A stretch of DNA of 64,000 nucleotides from JAICYJ01 sp035695105 (GTDB taxonomy: Bacteria > Actinomycetota > Thermoleophilia > Gaiellales > JAICJC01). The stretch's first letter is position 1, and every line of letters begins with the position of its first letter. The position numbers and the translations under genes are program-made. The stretch spans positions 1 through 64,000 of the forward strand of contig DASSEV010000086.1 of NCBI GenBank assembly GCA_035695105.1, in the 5' to 3' direction. The notes beneath the pieces are model-generated. The model ran no database searches. It was not told where the DNA came from and saw only the letters and a list, made by a program, of their open reading frames with translations. This document shows positions 7,791 through 15,587 of this stretch, one piece after another.

Positions 7791-9208
7791 CGGGCGGCGA
7801 CGGCCCGTGCGCGCGGCTTCGCCGGCGGCAGGTGGACCGGCCGGCCGAGCGCCACCAGCGCCGCCTCCTTCACGGACTCCGCAAGCGTCGGGTGCGCGGC
7901 GATCGAGTCCGCGATCGTCTCGATGGTCGCCTCGGCGGTGATGCCGACGACGCCGGCGTTGACCAGCTCGGTGGCCTGTGGGCCGACGATCACGAGGCCC
8001 AGCAGCTCGCCGTAGTGCGTCTCGTGGATCGTCTTCACCCAACCGGTCTTGTCCGCGTACATCTGGGCACGGGCGTTCGCCGAGAACGGCGCGCGCCCTA
8101 CGGCGACCTCGTCGCCGTAGCGGTCGCGGGCCTGCGCCTCGGTGAGGCCGACGCCAGCCACCTCGGGATCCGTGTAGATGCAGCGCGGCACCGCCGCGTA
8201 GTCGACCGTGGCCGCGTGGCCGAGCGCGTTCTCGGCGGCGACCTCGCCCTCGCGGAACGACGTGTGCGCGAGCTGCCACTTCCCGGCGACGTCGCCGACG
8301 GCGAAGATGTGCGGCACGTTCGTGCGCATCGATTCGTCGGCCTCGATGCCCTTGCGCGGGTCGAACGCGACGCCCGCCTGCTCGAGGCCGACGTCGGAGG
8401 TGTTCGGGCCGCGGCCGGTGGCGACGAGCACCAGGTCGGCCTCGACCTGGCCGGCGGTGCCGTCCGAGGACTCGAAATGCAGGGTGGCCGCGGGGCCGTG
8501 CTCGATGCGGCTCGCGCGCGCGCCCAGGTGCATCGTGATGCCCCGCTTCTTGAAGGCGCGGTGCAGCTCCCGAGCGGCGTCCGCGTCCTCGGTCGGAATC
8601 AGGCTGTCCAGCATCTCGACGATCGTCACCTCGCTGCCGAAGTGCGACAGGATCGAGGCGAACTCGACGCCGATCACCCCTCCGCCGAGAATGACGATGC
8701 GGCGCGGCACCTCGCTCACCTCGAGCAGGCCGGTCGAGTCGACGCAGAGCGGCCCGTCGATCCCGTCCACCGGCGGGCGCAGCGGATGCGAACCGGTGGC
8801 GATGATCGCCTGCTTGAAGGCGATGTCCTCGCCGCCGTCGACCGCGAGCGTGTTCGCGTCCTTGAAGCGTCCGCGGGCCGACACCACCTCGATGCCGTTC
8901 GCCTTGACCACGCCGGTGATGCCGTTGACGAGGCCGTTGACGATCGTCTCCTTGTTCTTCTGCGTCGTCGAGAAGTCGTGCGTCACCCCGTCGACGTTCA
9001 CGCCGAGCTGAGAGAAGGTGTGCTGCGCGTCCTTCAGCGCATGCGCGGTCTGCACCCACGTCTTGGTGGGGATGCAGCCGATCGTGATGCAGGTGCCGCC
9101 GACCCGCGCCTGTTCGATCAGTGCGACCTTGGCGCCGAGCTGGGCGGCGCGGATCGCAGCGGGATAGCCACCCGGGCCTCCGCCCAGGACGGCAACGTCA
9201 CACTCCAT
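7787..9208 (-). CDS. lpdA: Dihydrolipoyl dehydrogenase (E3)
   Basis: 473 residues. FAD dinucleotide fold at the N-terminus (GGGPGGYPAA, residues 9-18), redox disulfide C40-x4-C45 in GGTCITIGCIPTK, a second GGGVIGVEFAS NAD-binding fold near 173, and the C-terminal dimerisation domain with the HPTLAES catalytic His. It reoxidises dihydrolipoyl groups of 2-oxoacid dehydrogenase complexes with NAD+. It lies near E1/E2 and a lipoyl protein, consistent with service to that complex. ATG 9208 has a ribosome site (GAGAGGTG). Confidence 0.95.
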   Translation of the reverse strand: MECDVAVLGGGPGGYPAAIRAAQLGAKVALIEQARVGGTCITIGCIPTKTWVQTAHALKDAQHTFSQLGVNVDGVTHDFSTTQKNKETIVNGLVNGITGVVKANGIEVVSARGRFKDANTLAVDGGEDIAFKQAIIATGSHPLRPPVDGIDGPLCVDSTGLLEVSEVPRRIVILGGGVIGVEFASILSHFGSEVTIVEMLDSLIPTEDADAARELHRAFKKRGITMHLGARASRIEHGPAATLHFESSDGTAGQVEADLVLVATGRGPNTSDVGLEQAGVAFDPRKGIEADESMRTNVPHIFAVGDVAGKWQLAHTSFREGEVAAENALGHAATVDYAAVPRCIYTDPEVAGVGLTEAQARDRYGDEVAVGRAPFSANARAQMYADKTGWVKTIHETHYGELLGLVIVGPQATELVNAGVVGITAEATIETIADSIAAHPTLAESVKEAALVALGRPVHLPPAKPRARAVAAR

Positions 9209-9376
9209 CGGGTTTCACCTCTCGTCGATCGGTGGCGATGCGGTCGGGATCGTATCTCAGGGCGGGCGCGCGGCCCCCGGGCGGTCGGTTCGCGCAACAC
9301 CGTCACGCCGATCCCACGTGGCTGACGGCATGTCTTGAACCCGTGAGGGCCGCGAAGCCGCCCGAACTGGTTCCGG
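9209..9376 (-). promoter_or_regulatory. Short intergenic region upstream of lpdA
   Basis: 168 bp between the hydrolase stop and lpdA. It holds the lpdA ribosome site and a TACGAT hexamer about 45 nt upstream of the start that could be a -10. No ORF. Confidence 0.4.
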
Positions 9377-10159
9377 TCAGGCCGCCGCGTGCAGCCCGAA
9401 GAACGGCCGCAGCACCGCCACCGTCTCGTCGAACGCGTCCCAGTAGACGATGTGCCCCGCCTCGAGGCCGTGCACCGTCAGCCTCGAGTCGAGCTCGTTT
9501 CGCAGCCACTCCACCACGTGCTCGCCGACCATGCCGTCGTTCAGCGCGGGAACCAGCAGCAGCTCGCCCTGGAACCCGCCCAGCGCCACCGGGTCGCGCG
9601 CCATCTCGCTCCAGGCCGTCACCACCGTCGAACGGCAGAACCGCAGCCGCCAGCGGCCGTCCTCACCCTGCTCGACTGTCTCGTCGTAGTCGGCCTCCAC
9701 GAACGGAGCGGCCGCCGGCGACCGGCCGGCGAGCCGCTCGCGCAGGCCCTCCTCGCGCGTCGACCAGCCCTCGTCCAGCCGCGTCTCCTCGGCGGCCTCC
9801 AGCATCTCGCGGCCGTCCTGCGCGATCGCCGGGTCGAGCAGGGCCACGCGTCCGACGCGGGAGGGCGCCGTCGCCGCCAGGTGGGTCGCCAGCAGTCCGC
9901 CGAAGCTGTGGCCGACCACGTCGCACCGCCCCACGCCTTCGGCATCGAGCGTCTCGATCAGGTCGGCGACGTGGGTCTCGGCGGCCCACGGCGCGTCCCA
10001 CGTCGACCGTCCGTGGCCGCGCAGGTCGACCGCGAGCCAGCGCCGCTCCGGAAGCCCGCGCTCCCCAAGCTCCCGCCATCGACCGCCGTGGCCGGTAACG
10101 CCGTGCAGGGCGAGCAGCGGCTCGCCATCGCCCGCGCCGAACCTGCTCACCTCGAGCAC
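9377..10159 (-). CDS. Alpha/beta hydrolase (AcoC hydrolase-domain-like)
   Basis: 260 residues. Alpha/beta-hydrolase fold: oxyanion LALHGVTGHGG (residues 16-26), nucleophile elbow GHSFGG with Ser85, and catalytic His in GLEAGHIVYWD near the C-terminus. GTG 10159 is 2 nt from the stop of the lipoyl protein gene. In acetoin dehydrogenase E2 proteins a lipoyl domain is fused to just such a hydrolase; here the two are separate adjacent genes. Substrate unknown. Confidence 0.8.
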   Translation of the reverse strand: MLEVSRFGAGDGEPLLALHGVTGHGGRWRELGERGLPERRWLAVDLRGHGRSTWDAPWAAETHVADLIETLDAEGVGRCDVVGHSFGGLLATHLAATAPSRVGRVALLDPAIAQDGREMLEAAEETRLDEGWSTREEGLRERLAGRSPAAAPFVEADYDETVEQGEDGRWRLRFCRSTVVTAWSEMARDPVALGGFQGELLLVPALNDGMVGEHVVEWLRNELDSRLTVHGLEAGHIVYWDAFDETVAVLRPFFGLHAAA

Positions 10160-10161
10160 CG

Positions 10162-10416
10162 CTATGGCAGCGACTCCCCCGCCTCGCCGATCCAGGCCAG
10201 CGTCGCGCCGACGTCGTACTCCGCCCCGTCCTCTCCGTCGATGCGAAGCACGATGCCGTCCGCCTCGGCCTCGACCTCCTGGGTCACCTTGTCCGTGTCG
10301 AGCTCGTAGAGCGGGTCGCCGCGGTGCACCTCGCCGCCCTCGGCCACGAGGAAGCGGATCAGGATCGCGGAGCGCATCTCCTCGCCCAGCTGCGGGACTG
10401 TGACCGGGACGGCCAT
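10162..10416 (-). CDS. Stand-alone lipoyl (biotinyl/lipoyl-attachment) domain protein
   Basis: 84 residues, a single beta-barrel lipoyl domain with lipoylation site Lys43 in the ELDTDKVTQEVEA turn. It lacks the E1-binding and catalytic domains of an E2. It is divergent from the E1/E2 operon by 37 bp and followed by the hydrolase and lpdA genes. It may act as a mobile lipoyl carrier or be the detached half of an AcoC-like protein. Confidence 0.8.
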   Translation of the reverse strand: MAVPVTVPQLGEEMRSAILIRFLVAEGGEVHRGDPLYELDTDKVTQEVEAEADGIVLRIDGEDGAEYDVGATLAWIGEAGESLP

Positions 10417-10453
10417 GTGCGCCGTGGACTCTACCCGCTAAGGTTTCCCCGGT
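10417..10453. promoter_or_regulatory. Divergent promoter between lipoyl protein and E1 alpha genes
   Basis: Only 37 bp separate the two start codons. TAGAGT (minus strand, 10433-10428) ends 11 nt before ATG 10416. TAAGGT (plus, 10439-10444) ends 9 nt before ATG 10454. The two promoters therefore overlap back to back and both transcripts would have almost no leader. Confidence 0.5.
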
Positions 10454-11530
10454 ATGGCCAAGGCCGCCGAGACCGCCACGGACGTCCTCCCAGACGCCGA
10501 TACCGCACGCCGCCTCTTCCGCACCATGGCTCTCATCCGGCGCTTCGAGGAGCGCACCGAGGAGCAGTACACGCGGGCGAGAATCGGCGGCTACTGCCAC
10601 CTCGCCATCGGCGAGGAGGCCTCCACCGTTGGAGCGATCGACGCACTGGCCGACGGCGACTGCCTCTACGCCAGCTACCGCGATCACGGCACCGCCATCG
10701 CGGTCGGCAGCCCGCCGGAGGCGGTGATGGCCGAGCTGTTCGGCAAGGAGACGGGCGTCGCCCACGGACGCGGCGGCTCGATGCACCTGCTCGACGTGCC
10801 GCGCCGCTTCTTCGGCGGCTGGGGGATCGTCGGCGCGCACCTGCCGATCGCGACCGGCACGGCGCTGGCCCTGGTCTACCGCGACCAGCCCCACGCCGTG
10901 CTCTGCCAGTTCGGCGACGGGGCGGTCGAGACCGGCTCGTTCCACGAGGCGCTCAACCTGGCCGGCATCTGGGACCTTCCGATCGTCTTCCAGATCATCA
11001 ACAACCAGTACGGGATGGGCACCTCGGTCGAGCAGTCGTCGGCCGAGCCGGAGCTGTGGCGCCGCGCCGCCGCCTACCGGATGCATGGCGAGCGCGTGGA
11101 CGGAAACGACGTGCTCGCCGTCCGCGAGGCGGCCGCCCGCCTGCTCGAGCAGGCGCGCGCCGAGCGGCGTCCCGCGCTGCTCGAGACGGTCACCTACCGG
11201 TTCCGGGGGCACAGCGTGGCCGACGCGGGCAAGGTCTACCGCACGCCCGAGGAGATCGAGTCCTGGCGGCGCCGCGACCCGATCACGAGATTCGGCCTGC
11301 TCTGCACCGATCGCGGCCTGCTCGATGCCGAGGAGATCGAGCAGATCTGGGCCGACGTCGCCGCCGAGGTGAAGGAGGCCATCAACGGCGCCCTCGCCGC
11401 CGCCTTCCCCGATCCCGACACGCTCTACGAGCACGTCTACGGCGACCCGTCGTGGCGAGAGCAGTTCGCCCGCATGCGGGCGGGCGCGCCCTTCGGTGAG
11501 CGCGGTGAGGAGCGATCGTGGCAGACATGA
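10454..11530 (+). CDS. 2-oxoacid (pyruvate/acetoin) dehydrogenase E1, alpha subunit
   Basis: 358 residues. The thiamine-diphosphate motif GDGAVETGSFHEALNLAG...IINN is at about 155-185, and the phosphorylation-loop-like YRFRGHSVADAGKVYR segment is near 250. It decarboxylates the 2-oxoacid together with the beta subunit. Sequence alone does not separate pyruvate from acetoin or branched-chain substrates; the nearby hydrolase and lipoyl protein hint at acetoin-type organisation. It overlaps the E1 beta gene. Confidence 0.9.
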   Translation: MAKAAETATDVLPDADTARRLFRTMALIRRFEERTEEQYTRARIGGYCHLAIGEEASTVGAIDALADGDCLYASYRDHGTAIAVGSPPEAVMAELFGKETGVAHGRGGSMHLLDVPRRFFGGWGIVGAHLPIATGTALALVYRDQPHAVLCQFGDGAVETGSFHEALNLAGIWDLPIVFQIINNQYGMGTSVEQSSAEPELWRRAAAYRMHGERVDGNDVLAVREAAARLLEQARAERRPALLETVTYRFRGHSVADAGKVYRTPEEIESWRRRDPITRFGLLCTDRGLLDAEEIEQIWADVAAEVKEAINGALAAAFPDPDTLYEHVYGDPSWREQFARMRAGAPFGERGEERSWQT

Positions 11531-12513
11531 CCTACCGCGAGGCGCTGCGCCGAGCGCTCGACGACGAGCTCGCGCGCGACCCGGACGTCTTCCTCATGGG
11601 CGAGGAGATCGGCCGGTTCGAGGGCAGCTACAAGGTCACCGCCGGCCTCTGGGAGAAGTACGGGCCCGTGCGCGTTCGGGAGACGCCGATCTCCGAGGAG
11701 GGCTTCATCGGCGCCGGCATCGGCGCCGCCATGATGGGGCTGCGTCCGGTCGTCGAGATCATGACGATCAACTTCATCCTGGTCGCCATGGATCAGGTCA
11801 TCAACCACGCGGCGAAGATCCGCTACATGTTCGGCGGCACCGTCGGGGTGCCGCTCGTGATCCGGACGCCGGCGGGCGCGGGCGCGCAGCTCACTGCCCA
11901 GCACTCCCAGAGCCTTGAGGGATGGTTCGCCGGCTGTCCCGGTCTGAAGGTGGTCGCGCCCGCCTCGCCCGCGGACGCGTACGGCATGCTGAAGACCGCC
12001 ATCCGTGACGACGACCCGGTGCTGTTCGTCGAGAACCTGGTCATGTACAACGTCACCGGCCCCGTCCCCGACGACCCCGACCACACGGTGCCGTTCGGGT
12101 CGGCGGCCGTCGTCCGCGAGGGCACCGATCTGACCATCGTCGCCCACTCCTACACCGTCCAGCGCGCGCTCCGCGTCGCCGACGTGCTCTTGCGCGACGG
12201 CATCGAGGCGGAGGTCGTCGACCTGCGGTCGCTCCGGCCGCTGGACGCCGAGACGGTGGCCGAGTCGGTGCGCAAGACCAACCGCGCCCTGATCGCCGAG
12301 GAGGGCTGGTCGACCTACGGCGTGGGCGCCGAGCTGGCCGCACGCATCCACCGCCTCTGCTTCGACGACCTGGACGCGCCCGTCGAGCGGGTAGGCGGCG
12401 CGGAGGTGCCGATGCCCTACTCCAAGCCGCTCGAGCTGGCAGCCCTGCCGCTCGAGGCGAAGATCGAGGCGGCCGCCCGCGCCCTCCTCGCCGAGAGCGG
12501 GATCACGGCATGA
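11518..12513 (+). CDS. 2-oxoacid (pyruvate/acetoin) dehydrogenase E1, beta subunit
   Basis: 331 residues. Transketolase-like pyrimidine-binding domain (GEEIGRFEGSYKVT, then TPISEEGFIGAGIGAAM with the conserved catalytic Glu) and a C-terminal transketolase domain (VVDLRSLRPLDAETV). GTG 11518 follows GAGGAG at good spacing; ATG 11527 (ATGA overlap with the E1 alpha stop) is the alternative. It overlaps E2 by 4 bp, forming an E1a-E1b-E2 operon. Confidence 0.92.
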   Translation: MADMTYREALRRALDDELARDPDVFLMGEEIGRFEGSYKVTAGLWEKYGPVRVRETPISEEGFIGAGIGAAMMGLRPVVEIMTINFILVAMDQVINHAAKIRYMFGGTVGVPLVIRTPAGAGAQLTAQHSQSLEGWFAGCPGLKVVAPASPADAYGMLKTAIRDDDPVLFVENLVMYNVTGPVPDDPDHTVPFGSAAVVREGTDLTIVAHSYTVQRALRVADVLLRDGIEAEVVDLRSLRPLDAETVAESVRKTNRALIAEEGWSTYGVGAELAARIHRLCFDDLDAPVERVGGAEVPMPYSKPLELAALPLEAKIEAAARALLAESGITA

Positions 12514-13784
12514 GCGAGGAGCTGGTCATGCCACGTCTGTCGGACACGATGGAGGAAGGAACGATCGGCCGATGGCTGGTCAGGGAGGGCGACTCCTTCA
12601 GCGAGGGCGACGTGCTGGCCGAGATCGAAACCGACAAGGCGACGATGGAGTTCCAGGCCTACGACGCAGGCACCGTGCTGCGGATCCTGGTCGGCGACGG
12701 CGAGTCGGCCGCCCTGGGCGCACCGATCGCGATCGGCGGCGACCAGGGCGAGCAGGTCGACGGCGCCGCACCGGCCGATCCTGTCGCCGAGGAGGCGGCG
12801 GAGGACGAGGCTCCTCCCGTGACGTCGGAGCAGCCCGTCGAAGCCGCCGCCGCGCCGCCCGCGCCGCCGGCCCCACGTCCGGCGAGCAACGGCTCGGCGA
12901 CTGGCGCCGCATTGCGGGTGTCGCCGATCGCGCGCCGCATGGCGGACGACGCCGGCATCGACCTGAGCGGCATGGCCGGCCGCGGCAGCGGGCCCGAGGG
13001 CCGCATCGTCAAGGCCGACGTCGAGCGCCTGATCGCCGGAGGCGGCGCGCCCAAGGCGTCGCCGGCCGCGCCCGCCGGGCAACCGGAGCCGGCCCAGGGC
13101 GACGAGGTGCGCGAGCTGACGCCGATGCTGAAGGCGGTCGCCGCCCGCATGGCGCAGTCCAAGGCGACGGTGCCGCACTTCTACGTCGAGTCCGAGATCG
13201 ACATGACCCGGGCGCTGGAGCTGCGGGCGGAGCTGAACGGGGGCCTCGCGGCGTCGGGCGGGAAGATCAGCGTCAACGACCTGATCGTTCGCGCCTGCGC
13301 GCTGGCCTTGCTCGAACACCCCCAGGCCCACCGGTCGTTTGTGGACGGCCGCCACGTCTACCACGCCCACGCGAACGTGGGCATCGCCGTCGCACTGGAC
13401 GACGGGCTGATCGTGCCCGTCGTCGTCTCGGCGGACACCAAGTCCGTCCGCGAGATCAGCAGCGAGACCCGCGACCTGGCCGGCCGGGCACGCGAGGGGA
13501 ATCTGAAGCAGCGCGAGATCGAGGGCGGCACCTTCACCGTCAGCAACATGGGGATGTTCGACGTGGCCAACTTCGAGGCGATCATCAACCCGCCCGAGTC
13601 GGCGATCCTCGCGGTCGGTGCGACGGTGCCGCGACCGGTCGTTGCCGACGGGGACATCACGATCCGCCAGATCATGCGGGTCACGCTCTCGTGCGACCAC
13701 CGGGCGTGCTCCGGCGCCGACGGGGCGAAGCTGCTGCAGACCGTCAAGCGGCTGCTGCAGTCACCCTCGCTGCTTCTCGTCTAG
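12510..13784 (+). CDS. 2-oxoacid dehydrogenase E2, dihydrolipoyl acyltransferase
   Basis: 424 residues: lipoyl domain 1-78 (Lys43 in EIETDKATMEF), an Ala/Pro-rich hinge about 85-130, peripheral subunit-binding domain about 135-172 (RVSPIARRMADDAGIDL), second hinge, and catalytic domain 205-424 with TFTVSNMGMF and the active-site DHR near residue 395. The usual DHRxxDGA is here DHRACSGADGA, a 3-residue expansion. It forms the complex core. The stop shares CTAG with the convergent LD-carboxypeptidase stop. Confidence 0.92.
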   Translation: MSEELVMPRLSDTMEEGTIGRWLVREGDSFSEGDVLAEIETDKATMEFQAYDAGTVLRILVGDGESAALGAPIAIGGDQGEQVDGAAPADPVAEEAAEDEAPPVTSEQPVEAAAAPPAPPAPRPASNGSATGAALRVSPIARRMADDAGIDLSGMAGRGSGPEGRIVKADVERLIAGGGAPKASPAAPAGQPEPAQGDEVRELTPMLKAVAARMAQSKATVPHFYVESEIDMTRALELRAELNGGLAASGGKISVNDLIVRACALALLEHPQAHRSFVDGRHVYHAHANVGIAVALDDGLIVPVVVSADTKSVREISSETRDLAGRAREGNLKQREIEGGTFTVSNMGMFDVANFEAIINPPESAILAVGATVPRPVVADGDITIRQIMRVTLSCDHRACSGADGAKLLQTVKRLLQSPSLLLV

Positions 13785-14731
13785 GGCCCCAGCGCCGGGC
13801 GATCGATGGTGAGCGTCAGCGCCTCCGCGTCGACCGTCGCCTCGCCCCCCAGAGGCAGGGTCGCAAGCGAGCCGCCGTGGCCGAGCGGCAGGCCGTAGAG
13901 GACGGGAACTCCGAGCCCGCCGAGGCGGTCCGCCAGCACCTCCTCCAGCGTCTTCGAGCGCGGCGCCGAGGTGTGCTCGTACCACTCGCAACCGGCCAGC
14001 TCGCCGACGACGATCCCGCGGACGCCGCGCAGCTTGCCGATCTGGTCGAGGTACAGGAGCGCCCTGTCGATCTGGATCGGCGCCAGCCCGACCTCCTCGA
14101 AGAAGAAGATCGCCCCATCGAGCGGCGGCTCCCACGGCGTGCCCACGGTGTACATGAAGTCGGTCAGGCACCCGCCGACCAGCCGGCCCGCGGCGCTCCC
14201 TCCGGCGATGGCCATGACGGTCAGGCGGTCGGGATCGGCGGGCACCGGCCCGGTGCCGTCTCCGCCCAGCACCTGGAGCAGCCGGCTCGTCGTCAGGGCG
14301 GGCGGCGAGGGCTGTCCCAGCATGAGGAGCCCCGGCCCATAGAGCGTCACCATGCCGCACCGCACGAGCAGCGCGGCGTGGAGCGCAGTGATATCTGAGA
14401 TGCCGATGAACGCCTTGGGCGTCTCGGCGATCCGGGGAAGGTCGAGCAGCGGGATCACCTGCGCCGACCCATAGCCGCCGCGCATGGTCTGGACTGCGTC
14501 CACCTCGGGATCGGCGAAGGCATCCTGGATGTCGCGGGCGCGCACCTCCGCGCTGCCGGCGTGCCATCCGTCCTGCGCGAGCGCTCCCGGCATCAGCTTC
14601 ACCGCGTAGCCGTTCGCCTCCCACCACGCGATGCCGCGCTCGACGGCGGCACGGCTCTCCGGCGGGCTGCCCGGCGAGACGACGCCGATGGTCGACCCGG
14701 GTGGAACGGCCGGTGGAGTCCGGATCTGCAC
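13781..14731 (-). CDS. LD-carboxypeptidase family (peptidase S66) protein
   Basis: 316 residues, normal for the family. Nucleophile Ser112 in FIGISDITALHAAL, Glu in FFFEEVGLAPIQIDRAL, and His in YGLPLGHGG. Family members (LdcA, MccF) cleave L,D bonds of muropeptides or detoxify acyl-nucleotides. There is no signal peptide, so it probably acts in the cytoplasm in peptidoglycan recycling. GTG 14731 is preceded by TAGAGT with only 6 nt between, suggesting leaderless transcription. Confidence 0.85.
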   Translation of the reverse strand: MQIRTPPAVPPGSTIGVVSPGSPPESRAAVERGIAWWEANGYAVKLMPGALAQDGWHAGSAEVRARDIQDAFADPEVDAVQTMRGGYGSAQVIPLLDLPRIAETPKAFIGISDITALHAALLVRCGMVTLYGPGLLMLGQPSPPALTTSRLLQVLGGDGTGPVPADPDRLTVMAIAGGSAAGRLVGGCLTDFMYTVGTPWEPPLDGAIFFFEEVGLAPIQIDRALLYLDQIGKLRGVRGIVVGELAGCEWYEHTSAPRSKTLEEVLADRLGGLGVPVLYGLPLGHGGSLATLPLGGEATVDAEALTLTIDRPALGP

Positions 14732-14800
14732 GCGCCCACTCTATGCGCCGGCCGCCTGGTGCTGGAGGCATCGGCGGACCGCCGGTACACTCGAGGCAGG
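14732..14800. promoter_or_regulatory. Divergent leaderless promoters, LD-carboxypeptidase and CBS genes
   Basis: Minus strand TAGAGT at 14743-14738 serves GTG 14731 (6-nt gap). Plus strand TACACT at 14786-14791 serves ATG 14801 (9-nt gap). No ribosome-binding site is present in either gap. Confidence 0.5.
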
Positions 14801-15262
14801 ATGCAGCTGACCGACGTCATGAGCACCGCCCTCGTCACCGTCTCCCCGGACACCCGGATCGGCGACGCGGCGCGACGCATGGTCGAGGCCGACGTGGGCG
14901 CTGCCATCGTGCTCGCCGACGGCGATGAGCTGGTCGGCATGATCACCGAGCGCGACCTGCTGCGCTGCGTGAGCGAGGCCGTCGACCCGGCCGTGCCGGT
15001 CTCCGACCGGATGACGAGGCACGTGCTCACGGCCACGCCCGCGACCGAGCTGGCCGAGGCGATGGCGTTGATGGTCGACGGGCACTTCCGCCACCTGCCG
15101 GTCACGAACGACGAGGGCCACGTGATCGGCGTCGCCTCGATGCGCGACCTGATGGCGTACACCTCGCTGCGGCTGCGCGGCGGCGGCTTCGGCATGGGCG
15201 ACGACCTCGACCCGGCCGAGGTGATCGCCACGATCCACCGCATGCGCACCGGCGCGGCGTAG
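14801..15262 (+). CDS. CBS-domain pair protein
   Basis: 153 residues made of two CBS motifs (about 5-60 and 70-125; VGMITERDLLRCVSE and IGVASMRDLMAYTS are the second-half signatures) plus a short Gly-rich C-terminus. Such proteins bind adenine nucleotides and act as energy sensors. There is no partner domain. Its TAG stop lies 5 bp before repeat element A. Confidence 0.85.
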   Translation: MQLTDVMSTALVTVSPDTRIGDAARRMVEADVGAAIVLADGDELVGMITERDLLRCVSEAVDPAVPVSDRMTRHVLTATPATELAEAMALMVDGHFRHLPVTNDEGHVIGVASMRDLMAYTSLRLRGGGFGMGDDLDPAEVIATIHRMRTGAA

Positions 15263-15267
15263 CTCGG

Positions 15268-15587
15268 CGAGATGATTGATCCCACGGCGCCGTGCGGGCA
15301 AGGCGCAAGCCAACGGCTTGCGCCGGTCACGACCAATCTGCGATCACGCAGATTGGGAGTGGGCCGGTAGGCAAGCAGCGCAAGGATCGAGGGAGCGCCG
15401 ATATCGGGAATATCGGCTCGACCGAGGACGCAGCAAGGTACAAGGCCGCAGGCCTTGCACCGGTCACGACCGATCTGCGATCACGCAGACCGGGAGTGGC
15501 AGTCCTACCGGTCGCAGCCGCCTGACAGAGGGCAACTACCCGAAGTCGGACGATCAGACGTGCGGGGTCGCGGGATCAATCATCTAG
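15268..15587. repeat. CTAG-targeting inverted-repeat element, copy A (320 bp, duplicated internal module)
   Basis: The left end CGAGATGATTGATCCCACG and right end CGCGGGATCAATCATCTAG form imperfect terminal inverted repeats. The interior matches copies B and C (AGCAGCGCAAGGATCGAGGG, a GCCGATAT/ATATCGGC hairpin, and a GGCCTTGC plus GGTCACGACC module). Copy A carries that hairpin module twice (about 15297-15365 and 15432-15500). It has no ORF and is MITE-like. Its right CTAG supplies the TAG stop of the M29 gene that ends at 15584. Confidence 0.85.

Noticed and set aside
6093..9059. A very long minus-strand frame in which proS continues upstream through lpdA, and similarly long frames antisense to pheT, kamD and the FtsX-like permease
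   Set aside because: Arg/Ala/Gly/Pro-rich, no motifs, and explained by GC-rich codon third positions of the real genes in other frames.
15268..15587. Repeat copies read as CRISPR or rRNA/tRNA fragments
   Set aside because: No regular spacer units; the termini are inverted repeats and the interior repeats are hairpins.
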